64,000 nt of DNA from JAHRVQ01 sp964548025. Lineage in GTDB: Bacteria > Pseudomonadota > Gammaproteobacteria > Pseudomonadales > Azotimanducaceae. Every line of letters begins with the position of its first letter. Position 1 is the stretch's first letter. The translations under genes and the position numbers were made by a program. The notes under the pieces are model-generated. The model saw nothing but the letters and a program-made list of their open reading frames with translations, ran no database searches and was not told the DNA's origin. Below, one piece after another: positions 32,415 through 42,058 of this stretch. The DNA lies in assembly GCA_964548025.1 (NCBI GenBank), contig CAZJRI010000002.1, forward strand, positions 1-64,000, written 5' to 3'.

Positions 32415-34835
32415 TTATTCATATCGAAGCGCATGAATGGGATTCTCAGAAGCAACGCGAATTGCGTGAATCGATACAACGCTCCAGGAGAGGAGAATGC
32501 CCACAATTCCAGCGACGATGATGCTGATAACTGGCAGTTCCAGACGGTTTGAGAAAAATTCAAGGTAGGTATCAGCAGCAAGATATGCAACTGGCAGCGC
32601 AATCCCGGATGCGAGTAGTACGGGTTTTGAAAACTGCCAGATCAGAAGTCGCATAATCTGACCCATGCTTGCACCCATTATCTTGCGGATACCTATTTCG
32701 CGGGTGCGTCTTTCAACCATAAATGCGGCAAGACCAAACAGACCGACGAGGGAAAGAATCATTGCAACGAATGCGAATCCGATCAGCATTCTGGTTATTC
32801 CATCCAGTATCTTGAATATGTCATCGAACTTCTCATTGAGAAATTCTATCTGGATTGGGTAGTCCGGGATTATCCTGTCCCAGGTTTCTTCAATATCTGC
32901 GAGGGTCGCCTGCATAGCCCGTCCTTCAACTTTAATCGATCCAATGTTGTAGTACTCCGGTGCCATGAGGAAAACCATGGGCCTGATCTGGTTGTGAAAT
33001 CCAAGAAAATTCTGATCAGGGACAATGCCGACAATTGAATAGGTATGATTTGTACCTTCTTCAGTTAGACGATGAAAAATCGGGTTCATGGAATCCAGGG
33101 TATATCCCAAATCGCTCAGGAGCATTTCATTTACAACGACGTTTTGGTCGTAGACGCCCTCTCGCATCGTGTCGTTTGCGATATCCTCTGTTAATGGCCT
33201 GCCTTTCAGGATGTCGATATCGTAGGTTTCGAAAAAGCCCGGACTGACCCAGACGGTATTTGGTTTTATCGCATTGTTCTCGTCCCCCGCAATGGCGCTG
33301 ACCTTGATAAACGAATTACTCTGCTGAAATGGAACCTGGCTTGAATAACCAAGACCGGTAACACCAGGGATCGACAGGACCTGATCGCGGAGAACTTCAA
33401 GATTAGATCTGATATCAGGCAATTCGAGGCGATTAAGTGTGATGATTTTCGAGCGGGGATATATATTCCCTGACTCTTCCACCTCGGTATTCTGTAAATA
33501 AACCACGAGCACGATAGCCAGCATGAAGATTGATATGGCGAACTGTATACCGAGCATGGCAGAGCGGAACAGGCTACCACCGGCACTTTTGGAAACCTCA
33601 TCCCTAAGTGCATCGATTGGATTGGCAAGTGTAATCAGGTAAGCAGGATATGCCCCGGCGATCATCCCTACTAACAGGGTTGTAGATATCAGCCACAGGA
33701 GATTGTCGGCATAACTGATGACAAGCCCCTTGCCGAGTGAATCGTTAAACAGCGGTATCAGTAACTCGAGGAAACCGATTGAAATAATCATGGAAACAAT
33801 AACGATCAGAATACTCTCAACCTGAAACTGAATTAGAAGTTGGGTCTGATTCGCGCCCATGGTTTTCCTCAGGCCAACTTCCCGCGTTCGCTTCAGGGAC
33901 TGTGCAGTTGCCAGGTTCGTATAGTTTACGATCGCGATTATAAGAACCAGCAGAGCCAGTAATTGAATGGATTCGATTACTGGCAGTCCGGTCGCCGACC
34001 ATAGGAAGGTATTTGCGTCGGTGAGATCATTGACTTCAAAACCGGATACCAGCTCTCTATTGGGTAATGGATAGTGGCTGTCGTAGATCCCATCCATACG
34101 TGTTTGTAACCAGCCAGTATCAACATTCCCGGGTACCAGCAAATAGGTAAGATCACCCAGGTTCAGACTGCCCCAGTTGCCCAGTTCCTCGTTGGCGTGC
34201 TCCGTGTTGAGAACTGAAATATGAGCCACTAATTCGAACTCGGCCGGTAGTACCAGTGAGGAGTTGAAGTGTGAATTAGCAGGCAGGTCCTCGACCACGG
34301 CGGTTACCCTGAGCAGTTTTTCATGATCCAGTTCGATGGACTTGCCCACTGCCGAGCCTTGTCCAAAATATTTGGTGGCAGCGCTACGTGTTATCAGGAG
34401 ACCAGAGGGGCTGTCCAGGGCAGATTCGTCACCTTCTATATAGTTGAAATCAAAGATTCTTGGAAAGTCATGATCAACGAAGCGAATATTCTGATAATAG
34501 TCATTGTCGTCAATCGACAGTAGAAATTCGCGACGGATCGAGCGAGAGATGTATTCGATCTCGGGAATCTCTGTCTTGATGATTGGACCCACCGCACTTT
34601 GGACGCTGTCGATGGAAATAAGACCGGCGAGTTCGGTATTTGGAAATACTGAACCTACAGTAAATATCCTTTCTGAGTTCCTGAAAAAAGCGTCATGTGT
34701 CCGTTCGTACTCAGCGAGGAGAGAACCGAACAGATAAACGCTGAGACCTACAACCAGTCCCAGTATGTTAATAGCCGAATAGAGTTTGTTTTTGAGTATA
34801 TGGCGCCAGGCAACAAGGAGGTAGTTATTCAACAT
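32415..34835 (-). CDS. ABC transporter permease (MacB/FtsX type)
   Basis: An 806-residue membrane protein. The N-terminal helix (INILGLVVGLSVYLFGSLL) and a large periplasmic MacB-core domain are followed by FtsX-like helices in the middle (ALLVLIIAIVNYTNLATAQS, with REVGLRKTMGA) and at the end (FAFVAMILSLVGLFGLAAF, with REIGIRKIMGA). The duplicated RxxGIRKxMGA coupling segments are typical. No ATPase gene is adjacent. It probably works in a lipoprotein, macrolide or stress-type efflux complex. Confidence 0.88.
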   Translation of the reverse strand: MLNNYLLVAWRHILKNKLYSAINILGLVVGLSVYLFGSLLAEYERTHDAFFRNSERIFTVGSVFPNTELAGLISIDSVQSAVGPIIKTEIPEIEYISRSIRREFLLSIDDNDYYQNIRFVDHDFPRIFDFNYIEGDESALDSPSGLLITRSAATKYFGQGSAVGKSIELDHEKLLRVTAVVEDLPANSHFNSSLVLPAEFELVAHISVLNTEHANEELGNWGSLNLGDLTYLLVPGNVDTGWLQTRMDGIYDSHYPLPNRELVSGFEVNDLTDANTFLWSATGLPVIESIQLLALLVLIIAIVNYTNLATAQSLKRTREVGLRKTMGANQTQLLIQFQVESILIVIVSMIISIGFLELLIPLFNDSLGKGLVISYADNLLWLISTTLLVGMIAGAYPAYLITLANPIDALRDEVSKSAGGSLFRSAMLGIQFAISIFMLAIVLVVYLQNTEVEESGNIYPRSKIITLNRLELPDIRSNLEVLRDQVLSIPGVTGLGYSSQVPFQQSNSFIKVSAIAGDENNAIKPNTVWVSPGFFETYDIDILKGRPLTEDIANDTMREGVYDQNVVVNEMLLSDLGYTLDSMNPIFHRLTEEGTNHTYSIVGIVPDQNFLGFHNQIRPMVFLMAPEYYNIGSIKVEGRAMQATLADIEETWDRIIPDYPIQIEFLNEKFDDIFKILDGITRMLIGFAFVAMILSLVGLFGLAAFMVERRTREIGIRKIMGASMGQIMRLLIWQFSKPVLLASGIALPVAYLAADTYLEFFSNRLELPVISIIVAGIVGILLSWSVVSIHAIRVASENPIHALRYE

Positions 34836-34946
34836 AGTGCAAAGTACCAGCCTAAATTTCCAACAGAGATTCCTCCAGATTACCGGAGGTTAGATGTATT
34901 TCAAGCCTGATCGAAATATAAAAAGTACAGGATTTGAGCAGTTACT

Positions 34947-35867
34947 CTAGGGTTCTACCAGCACTTTCACCTGATCGGTCTGTGGTTCAATCAGCTTATC
35001 GAAACCGTTAGTTGCGATATCATCCAATGCAATTGTGCTCGTTATCATTTCCTCGGGTTTGATGTCTTTTGACCCAACCCATTCCATTGCCAGATCCATG
35101 TCAATGGAATTGGTCCCTATCATGGTTATTTCCCGGGTGACAAATCCCAGCATATGCACAGGTACCCGATCAGTAAATATGCCCTGTACCACAACGGTTC
35201 CCCGATAGCGGGTAGAGGCCAGGCAATCCTTCAGGCTATCCTGCACGCCCACAGCCTCGATTGAAACATCCACGCCATTGCCATCGGTCATCTCTTTAAT
35301 CTTCGACGGAACATGTACTTGTACCGGGTTAAAAACTTCGGTTGCTCCCATTGCCATGGCTTTATCAATCCGGGTTGGAGAGAGTTCTGTCATATAGATG
35401 GTCTTTACGCCGGTGGCTCTTGCAGAAAGAAGTAACATCAGGCCAACCGGACCTGCACCGGTTATCAGCAGCGTATCATCGGCTTTCAAACCGCTGCGCT
35501 TGACTGCGTAGGCCGCACCAGCCAGAGGTTCCATGACCACTGCTCGCTCCCAACTGATCGAGGGACTCAGGGGTGTTACCGTATTTTCTGATGTTGTGAA
35601 ATATTCAGCATAAGCCCCCGGGCCGAATGCCAGCACACGGTCTCCAACGTCCACCCGGGACACATCGGAACCCTTCTCGACGATCTCGCCACAGGCTTCA
35701 TGGCCGAATGGACTCCGGGGAAATGGACCATGGAGATATTCATGAACATCCGAACCACAGATTCCGCAGTACTTAATCTTCACACGTACCTGATCAGACT
35801 CGAGTTCCGGCAGATCAACTGCTTCTACCCTGATGTCCTGGATTCCATGATAGTTAGCTTTCTTCAT
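34947..35867 (-). CDS. Zinc-type alcohol/polyol dehydrogenase (MDR)
   Basis: A 306-residue MDR enzyme. CGICGSDVHEY and GHEACGEIVEKG hold the catalytic-zinc Cys, His and Glu residues, and GAGPVGLMLLL is the NAD fold. The structural-zinc cysteine loop normal to 2,3-butanediol or sorbitol dehydrogenases is missing between GDRVLAFGPGAYAEY and the next helix, which makes the protein about 40 residues short. It oxidises an alcohol of unknown identity. The ATG at 35867 has GAGGA upstream; the ATG at 35885 is in frame but has no site. Confidence 0.83.
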   Translation of the reverse strand: MKKANYHGIQDIRVEAVDLPELESDQVRVKIKYCGICGSDVHEYLHGPFPRSPFGHEACGEIVEKGSDVSRVDVGDRVLAFGPGAYAEYFTTSENTVTPLSPSISWERAVVMEPLAGAAYAVKRSGLKADDTLLITGAGPVGLMLLLSARATGVKTIYMTELSPTRIDKAMAMGATEVFNPVQVHVPSKIKEMTDGNGVDVSIEAVGVQDSLKDCLASTRYRGTVVVQGIFTDRVPVHMLGFVTREITMIGTNSIDMDLAMEWVGSKDIKPEEMITSTIALDDIATNGFDKLIEPQTDQVKVLVEP

Positions 35868-36109
35868 TGGTATCTTCCTCTTCATGCTGATATCGACATC
35901 CCGGATCGGTATCGATTGATGCCAATCCGGTATTCTTCGGGTCTAAATGCCGGATTTACAAATCTACCACTATTAACAATTCAAATGAATGTAACTCGAC
36001 CCGGTCATGAGATTTTCGACACGGCTTGTGCTTCGTAGGTTCTACTTTTGTATCAGAACACTGACCTTATCTGAGCATTTGACTATCATTGTAAGACTGG
36101 AATCTTCAT

Positions 36110-36433
36110 TTTCGTGGAGCATGTAATGGTGGGCACACTGATATCCACTGTTGGAATTTGTACCATCCTGTCTGCCTCATTTATTTTAAGGGTCTACGCA
36201 GCAAAAACTCGAATCTGGATGGGTATAATGCACATCCAGGCCGAATTCCGCTGGATGAAAAAAACACCCGTGAATCTGTTGGTGCTGAATTGTCTCTTGT
36301 CATGAATCTTGAAGAACTGGATAAAGCACCTGAACTTTTATTGAATCAGATAATATGGAAGTCGATTAAAAAACCTGGCTCGGGAATGCCAATGCCCCTT
36401 ACAAGTCGTGACTGGGTGCGTGATCTGGATTAA
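36110..36433 (+). pseudogene. C-terminal remnant resembling an alkaline-phosphatase-like (YncE-type) protein
   Basis: The frame is open from a stop at 36092 to TAA at 36433 with no good ATG at its head. The translation ends RIPLDEKNTRESVGAELS, then NLEELDKAPELLLNQIIWKS, then GSGMPMP. This resembles, from memory, the C-terminus of YncE-type beta-propeller/alkaline-phosphatase-like proteins (IPLDExN, LNxxIWxSxKG, MPxP). No upstream body is present, so it looks like a decayed fragment. The YbaN start follows immediately. The 240 bases between the alcohol dehydrogenase and this fragment hold nothing I can identify. Confidence 0.4.
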
Positions 36434-36850
36434 ATGCAGAAACTTATTAAAAACAGGTTATACAAGGTACTGGGATTTGTATTCCTGGGGCTTGCGATTA
36501 TTGGCGTTCCGCTGCCAGTCATGCCGACAACGCCCTTTCTCCTGCTATCTGCCTGGTTTTTTGCGCGGTCATCTGAAAAATGGCATACCTGGCTTCTGGC
36601 GAGTGAACTATTTGGGCCGCTGATTCGAAACTGGGAAGCTAATCACTGCATCAGCCTTCGTACCAAACAGGTGGCAATTGCCGGAATGGTTGTACTTGGC
36701 GGGACATCGATCACTTTCGCGGTCGATGTGCTGTGGTTGAGGATAGTTGCGGGGATGTTAATGCTCTCGGGCAGCATTGTTGTGCTTTGCATCAAAACCT
36801 GCCCGGACTGCGTATTGGAGAGTTCGCTGGAGGGCGAGAAGAAAAATTAG
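36434..36850 (+). CDS. YbaN-family (DUF454) inner-membrane protein
   Basis: A 138-residue protein. GLAIIGVPLPVMPTTPFLLLSAWFFARSS is the family signature, and WHTWLLASELFGPLIRNWE the next conserved stretch. Two to four helices; the C-terminus has CIKTCPDC. No function is known for the family. The ATG directly follows the stop of the upstream remnant, and no strong ribosome site is visible. Confidence 0.9.
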   Translation: MQKLIKNRLYKVLGFVFLGLAIIGVPLPVMPTTPFLLLSAWFFARSSEKWHTWLLASELFGPLIRNWEANHCISLRTKQVAIAGMVVLGGTSITFAVDVLWLRIVAGMLMLSGSIVVLCIKTCPDCVLESSLEGEKKN

Positions 36851-36945
36851 ATGATCAAGGCGATTAACTCGGGATGGGATAAGAAAGAGCGTAGAGACCT
36901 GCTATTCAGCAGTAAATTGGGAATGCTTTATAAGGATCGAATATA

Positions 36946-38115
36946 GTGAAAGTGCTGATAGCAGGAGGTGGTATTGGTGGTATGAGTGCAGCCCTGTGTC
37001 TGGCTCAAAGTGGTTTCGACGTGGAGATATTTGAGCAGGATCCTGAGTTCGGTGAAATTGGTGCAGGTCTGCAGTTAAGTGCGAACTGCATGCGTGTTCT
37101 GCACTATTTGGGTTTGGAAAACGAAATCAGGGATGTCAGCTTCTATCCCGAGGGCGTGGAAATTCGCCATTGGAAAAACGGCGCGACAATCTCTGAAACA
37201 AACCTGGGTGAGAGCGCAACGAAGAAGTATGGATATCCCTACTATCATATTCATCGGGCGGATTTGTTGAATGTACTATGCCAGGCTGCAGGAGAAGCGG
37301 ACAATATCGTGCTGCATGCTGATAGCAGAGTGGCTGGTTTCAGTCAGCGAGAGAAAGGCGTCACGGTATCAGCCAGGGGGCAGGAATACAGCGGAGATGT
37401 TCTGGTAGGTGCAGACGGTATCCACTCTGTTGTGCGTGAAGGTCTCTTTGGAAAACAGCAGCCTGTTTTTACCGGCAATGTAGCCTGGCGAGCGCTCGTA
37501 CCGGTTGAGAGATTACCCGAATCGCTGATACGACCGGTGGCAACAGCCTGGTGGGGTCCCCAGAAGCACTTCATTCACTATTATGTTCGCCGGGCAGAAC
37601 TGGTCAATTGCGTCTGTGTGGTGGAAAAGACCGGTTGGGAGGAGGAATCCTGGACGGTCCGGGGAGAACCAGGCGAGATCAGAGGTGATTTTGCTGGCTG
37701 GAATGAGACAGTAAAAACCCTGGTTGAGCAAATTGACGATGATACCTGTTACAAGTGGGCACTTTTCGACAGACCGCCAATGAAACAATGGAGCCACGGC
37801 AGGGTTACCTTGTTAGGAGATGCATGCCATCCGACCCTTCCTTACCTCGCGCAGGGAGCAGCGATGGCGATTGAAGATGCCGCTGTTCTTGCAGGATGCC
37901 TGAAAGAGATAGAAGGAGTGAGATCAGCGTTGATGCAATACGAAGAATTGCGAATGGATCGTACAGCTCGAATTCAACTGGGGTCTCGTCGAAATTCGCG
38001 TATTTTCCACATGAGTGGATTTGGCGCCTGGCTACGAAACAGGGTGGCTAAGCAGCTTGGTAACAGACTGATCGATCGTATCTATCGATATGATGCACTC
38101 AATGCATTGAAATGA
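36946..38115 (+). CDS. FAD-dependent monooxygenase (salicylate hydroxylase-like)
   Basis: A 389-residue group A flavoprotein. AGGGIGGMSAALCLAQSGF is the FAD dinucleotide fold, GADGIHSVVRE the DG motif that contacts FAD and NADPH, and LLGDACHPTLPYLAQGAAMAIEDA the GD motif. These enzymes hydroxylate aromatic substrates such as salicylate or 4-hydroxybenzoate; the substrate is not defined here. AAGGA lies 10 bases before the GTG start. It converges on the HAD phosphatase. Confidence 0.9.
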   Translation: MKVLIAGGGIGGMSAALCLAQSGFDVEIFEQDPEFGEIGAGLQLSANCMRVLHYLGLENEIRDVSFYPEGVEIRHWKNGATISETNLGESATKKYGYPYYHIHRADLLNVLCQAAGEADNIVLHADSRVAGFSQREKGVTVSARGQEYSGDVLVGADGIHSVVREGLFGKQQPVFTGNVAWRALVPVERLPESLIRPVATAWWGPQKHFIHYYVRRAELVNCVCVVEKTGWEEESWTVRGEPGEIRGDFAGWNETVKTLVEQIDDDTCYKWALFDRPPMKQWSHGRVTLLGDACHPTLPYLAQGAAMAIEDAAVLAGCLKEIEGVRSALMQYEELRMDRTARIQLGSRRNSRIFHMSGFGAWLRNRVAKQLGNRLIDRIYRYDALNALK

Positions 38116-38190
38116 GTCGCCGGTAAAGTTGCTGATTGAGTAGCTGGTATCGAGGGTTGATTGTTGGAACTCCCAACAGCAATCCGCCTT

Positions 38191-38838
38191 CTAGCCTTCA
38201 TAAAATTCAAAGATCCAGCCAAGATCCTCTGGTTTTTCGATGACGACATCAGCACCCGCGCTGATTAACTCATCCTTGGTGCCATAACCCCACAAGACCC
38301 CAACTGTTTGTATCTCGTTAGCAAGACCGCCCTTGATATCGTGTGATCGATCGCCGACCATGGTTGCATAGCGGGTGCGAATCTTCTCGCTTTCGAGCAG
38401 GTATTTAATCAGTTCAGCCTTGTCGCCTCTTGTGCCATCCAGTTCGCTGCCATAAACCCCCTTAAACAGATGATCGAGCTTAAAGTGTTCCAGAATCCGG
38501 ACTGCGAAAACCTTTGGCTTGGACGTTGCAACGTATAGACCCACACCCCACTCATTAAAGTCTTCCAACGATTGTTTGATGCCGGGGTAAAGAGAATTTT
38601 CATAGATTCCTTCATCCGTAAATCGCTCTCGATAGAGAGTAATTGCCTGATTAACGTCTGCCTCTGTCGAGTTGGGTATGAGCTTGCCAAAAGTTTCCTG
38701 AAGGGGTGGTCCAAGCAGGTTGGTCATTTCTTCTTCGCCTGGCACAGGTAAGCCGAGTTTGACGAGTGCATATTCGATACTTCTGGAAATTCCAGGCCTC
38801 GAATCGGTGAGTGTTCCGTCCAGGTCTAAGAGCAGGTT
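38191..38838 (-). CDS. HAD-family phosphatase (phosphoglycolate phosphatase-like)
   Basis: About 215 residues from the ATG at 38838. DLDGTLTDSRPGI holds the nucleophile and acid Asp residues (DxDGT), VATSKPK the motif II Thr/Ser and Lys, and GDRSHDI the motif IV Asp pair. Length and cap suit the Gph class, which hydrolyses 2-phosphoglycolate. A frame runs 38 residues further upstream, but those residues do not belong to the fold. Confidence 0.82.
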   Translation of the reverse strand, partial: NLLLDLDGTLTDSRPGISRSIEYALVKLGLPVPGEEEMTNLLGPPLQETFGKLIPNSTEADVNQAITLYRERFTDEGIYENSLYPGIKQSLEDFNEWGVGLYVATSKPKVFAVRILEHFKLDHLFKGVYGSELDGTRGDKAELIKYLLESEKIRTRYATMVGDRSHDIKGGLANEIQTVGVLWGYGTKDELISAGADVVIEKPEDLGWIFEFYEG

Positions 38839-38892
38839 CATAATGTTTTCAAGTTTTTCCCAAAGCGTGGATAAATTACGGCAGGTCTTGTT

Positions 38893-38923
38893 ACCTGGCA
38901 GAAAGCCTACCTTTTCTGCCGGT
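38893..38923. other. Hairpin in the divergent spacer
   Basis: ACC-t-GGCAGAAA pairs with TTTCTGCCGGT around an 8-base loop (11 pairs, one bulged T). It lies between the divergent HAD and PhyH genes, about 120 bases from the PhyH start. It could be a leader structure or an operator. Confidence 0.4.
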
Positions 38924-39046
38924 GTCTTGTACAGATTTACTCTTAGGTACAATGATTATGTTATTCGATTGTGGCCTCTTCACCCGGTTGCCACGGGAAC
39001 ACATCTCAGATACAGTTTCGCGAACCCTGTCTATGGAAAGTGCTAA

Positions 39047-40153
39047 ATGAACCCTCCTGTTGCAACGGAACTCACTATTGATCAGAAACGGTCTCTTTAT
39101 AGAGATGGATATGTCGTTCTCAAGAATGCCGTACCGGCAGAAATTATTGAGGCTGCCAGGGCACGTATACGCAGAGCCAAAAAAGGGGAGAATCTGGGTA
39201 CAGAAAAAGAGATGACGGACCTGGTCAATGCTTCATCGATTACACCGGTTCTAAGGGAAGCAATCGGCCAGTTTGATCCGCCTATGGCTTGCCAGGTGGG
39301 TGTATTAAAGATTTCGAAACCGGGTAATCATTTCAACAATACTGGCTATCGCGATAAAGATATGCCTTATTACGGCGCTGAGACCCATATGGATGGCAGC
39401 ATAACCATTGCAGCACCCCAGGAGGTTCAGGAGGGTACGCCGGAAGAAATCTATCATCGCTATTTTGCGTCAGGACCGAAGGGCGATCTCGGCAGAAGCC
39501 CGGATGTTATAGGCCATAATATGGTTCCAATGTTTGAGGATCCGGAAATGACCCTTGGTCTGGGCAGCTTCACAGCATTTGTCTTTGTATGCCTGAGTGA
39601 TCAGATGGTGGAGGGATGTGGGCAGACATCACTGTTGAAAGGTGCACATCATGCCGTCGAGAAATTCTTCCGTATGCAAAGGGAGACCAATAACTGTCTC
39701 GGTCCGGAAGGGCCGGGATGGCCCCGTCTGGATTATGAGTCTCCCAACCGCAGTGGGCTGGTCTATTTGCCTGAAGCCGTTCGTAATCAGTTTCTTGATG
39801 AGTCATCGGCATCAACTCCGGATGGTAAGCGTTGGCCGAGACCGACACAGATAATGATGCAGCCGGGGGATGCCTGCATAGCTGTCTACCAGATCCCACA
39901 TTCAGGCAGCCGTAACGAGAATGGCACCGAATCCAGAAAGAACATCATCTTTCGCATACGTAACAAAATACGGCAACCCGATAAGATGGTGAATGGTGTA
40001 ACCGATCACCCGGACAGGGGCCAGATGGGTGAGTGGCTGGACTACGATGAGGGCAATGATCCCTGGGAGCGTTCGAAACATGCCATGTGCAATATGTGGG
40101 AGGAATGGGAAGGGATGCAGGAGGTCGTCGCCGAGGAAGAGGGCAAGAAATAG
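39047..40153 (+). CDS. PhyH-family Fe(II)/2-oxoglutarate dioxygenase
   Basis: A 368-residue PhyH-type protein. LYRDGYVVLKNAVP is the usual start, ETHMDGS supplies H114-x-D116, and QIPHSGSRNENG supplies the distal H285. It should hydroxylate an isoprenoid, lipid or other substrate at iron. A long insertion (about residues 124-155, with EEIYHRYFASGPKG) and a Glu-rich tail are unusual. GGAAAG lies before the ATG. It is followed by strong hairpins and the PyrD-PyrK fusion. Confidence 0.85.
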   Translation: MNPPVATELTIDQKRSLYRDGYVVLKNAVPAEIIEAARARIRRAKKGENLGTEKEMTDLVNASSITPVLREAIGQFDPPMACQVGVLKISKPGNHFNNTGYRDKDMPYYGAETHMDGSITIAAPQEVQEGTPEEIYHRYFASGPKGDLGRSPDVIGHNMVPMFEDPEMTLGLGSFTAFVFVCLSDQMVEGCGQTSLLKGAHHAVEKFFRMQRETNNCLGPEGPGWPRLDYESPNRSGLVYLPEAVRNQFLDESSASTPDGKRWPRPTQIMMQPGDACIAVYQIPHSGSRNENGTESRKNIIFRIRNKIRQPDKMVNGVTDHPDRGQMGEWLDYDEGNDPWERSKHAMCNMWEEWEGMQEVVAEEEGKK

Positions 40154-40189
40154 CTTTATTGGTTTTGAGGTATTGGATCCTTCCTGGTC

Positions 40190-40260
40190 AATGAGAAACT
40201 AGTCTTTCTCATTTTAGGTCCAGCGGTCAGCATGAGTTGAATTTCCTCACTGGACCGCTG
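40190..40260. other. Two adjacent stem-loops between PhyH and the PyrD-PyrK gene
   Basis: The first, AATGAGAAA/TTTCTCATT at 40190-40213 with a 6-base loop and TT after it, resembles a terminator. The second starts and ends CAGCGGTC/GACCGCTG (40221-40260) with an imperfect inner stem (CATGAG/CTCACTG). They lie 3' of PhyH and 106 bases before the fusion gene. Confidence 0.55.
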
Positions 40261-40365
40261 CGAATCAAGTTCGTTTCACGGGGTTGATATTATCTGGTCA
40301 CGGCACCCAAAAATAGTACATTCAGGTATACTGCCGAACCGGAGAAAACCATCCAGCGAGTTCAA

Positions 40366-42003
40366 TTGAAAACAGAATTTCTCGGCAAGTCTATTACCGC
40401 TCCCTTCACAATCCCTTCAGGTATCGTTTCTACTTCAACCCATATCATCGACTATATATTCAGACATGTTCCTGAAATTGGTGTGGTAACTACCAAGAGC
40501 ATTGGACCAGAGCCACGATTGGGTAACCGGGAACCGGTTTATAGCCAGTACGCAAAAGGTTGTTTCGTGAATGCTGTTGGCCTGACAAACCCCGGGGCCG
40601 ATGCATCGATTTCAACGCTATCAAGTCTGAATATTCCGCCTGATCGATTTCTGCTGGTATCTATTTTTGGTGGTAGCGTTGAAGAATATGTTGAGGTTGC
40701 GGAAAAACTTGCCCCTTATTGTGATGGTTTGGAACTCAATCTCTCCTGCCCGCATGCAAAAGGATTCGGTATGGCAATGGGTCAGGACCCGAAACTGGTT
40801 AAGGAAATCACTCGGGCTGTCAAGAATGCCGTGGCTGTGCCGGTAATCCCTAAACTCACACCTAACGTACCCAATTTACCCGAGATTGCACTGGCTGCCG
40901 CCGAGGGTGGTGCTGATGCGATTTGTGCGATCAATACAGTCGGACCAGGTCATCATACGTCTTTTGGGCATGCCGTCTTGTCCAATCAAGCTGGAGGACT
41001 ATCCGGTAAGGGAATATTACCCATAGGTCTGAAGTGCGTCGCTGAAATAAGCGCTACGGTAGAGCTGCCTGTGATCGGCTGTGGCGGAATCAGCAGTGCT
41101 GATGATGTCAGGGCCTACAAATCGGCTGGTGCAAATATTTTCGGGGTTGGTTCGGCCCTGACCGGGATGACAACGTCTGAGCTCAAATCCTATTTCTCTC
41201 AACTAAGTCTGGATCTGGCGCAGGATGACAATTCCGCAGAAGAGATGATTCATTACGATGTTGATATGAGCTTTCGCCCTTGTACACTGGTTAGCAACGA
41301 GAAGATCGCTGATGATATTTCGATCCTCACATTTGACCGAAAAATTAATGTAAAAGCTGGAGAATTCATTTTTCTCTGGATCCCCGGGCTGGGAGAAAAA
41401 CCATTTTCTGTATTAGATGATGATCCGATGTCGCTGGTGGTCATACAGGTGGGAGAATTCACCGAGAAGCTGATTGACTTGAAACCAGGTACCCAGGCCT
41501 ATACAAGGGGACCTTATGGGATAAAGGTCAGTCCGCCTTCCGAGGCAAAAATTATTGCGGTAGCTGGTGGTACCGGGCTGGCTGCTGTTTATCAGTTGGC
41601 CAGGGACTTTGGTGACTGCGACTTGTTTGTTGGCGCCAGGTCAAAAGACAGGCTCTACTATCTTGATCAGGCATCGGCTTGTAGTGAGTTACACATCGCA
41701 ACGGATGATGGCAGTGAGGGGTATGAGGGTTTCGTCACCGAGTTGTTGCGTCAGTATCTTATGACGTTGAGTGAGGATTCGCTTGGGAACCTGTATTTTT
41801 ATAACTGTGGTCCGGAACCGATGGTTCATGCGGCGGTTAAAGTGCAGCAGGAATTTGCTTCCAACCATCAGATATTTAGTGCCATTGACTATGTGACCAA
41901 ATGTGGCGTCGGCGTCTGCGGTGCCTGTGCATCACCTGACGGGCGGCGGCTATGTATGGATGGCCCCTTTCTTGAAACGGTAGATTTTGAATCGGCTGTA
42001 TAA
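40366..42003 (+). CDS. Dihydroorotate dehydrogenase fused to a PyrK-type electron transfer domain
   Basis: A 545-residue protein. Residues 1 to about 290 are a class 1 DHODH barrel: TTKSIGPEPRLGN, NAVGLTNPG, NLSCPH (C128, active-site base of the class 1B type), IPKLTPNV (K163) and INTVGPG. Residues about 305-545 form a ferredoxin-reductase-like FAD/NAD module with VAGGTGLAAVYQLA and a [2Fe-2S] site C513-x4-C518-x2-C521-x8-C530. In other bacteria PyrD and PyrK are separate subunits; here they are joined in one chain. TTG at 40366 is the visible start with no clear ribosome site. Confidence 0.85.
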   Translation: MKTEFLGKSITAPFTIPSGIVSTSTHIIDYIFRHVPEIGVVTTKSIGPEPRLGNREPVYSQYAKGCFVNAVGLTNPGADASISTLSSLNIPPDRFLLVSIFGGSVEEYVEVAEKLAPYCDGLELNLSCPHAKGFGMAMGQDPKLVKEITRAVKNAVAVPVIPKLTPNVPNLPEIALAAAEGGADAICAINTVGPGHHTSFGHAVLSNQAGGLSGKGILPIGLKCVAEISATVELPVIGCGGISSADDVRAYKSAGANIFGVGSALTGMTTSELKSYFSQLSLDLAQDDNSAEEMIHYDVDMSFRPCTLVSNEKIADDISILTFDRKINVKAGEFIFLWIPGLGEKPFSVLDDDPMSLVVIQVGEFTEKLIDLKPGTQAYTRGPYGIKVSPPSEAKIIAVAGGTGLAAVYQLARDFGDCDLFVGARSKDRLYYLDQASACSELHIATDDGSEGYEGFVTELLRQYLMTLSEDSLGNLYFYNCGPEPMVHAAVKVQQEFASNHQIFSAIDYVTKCGVGVCGACASPDGRRLCMDGPFLETVDFESAV

Positions 42004-42058
42004 CTAATGGGGCTTAATGGGTTTTAATGAGTAATTGAAAATAAGAAAGGAGTAATTA

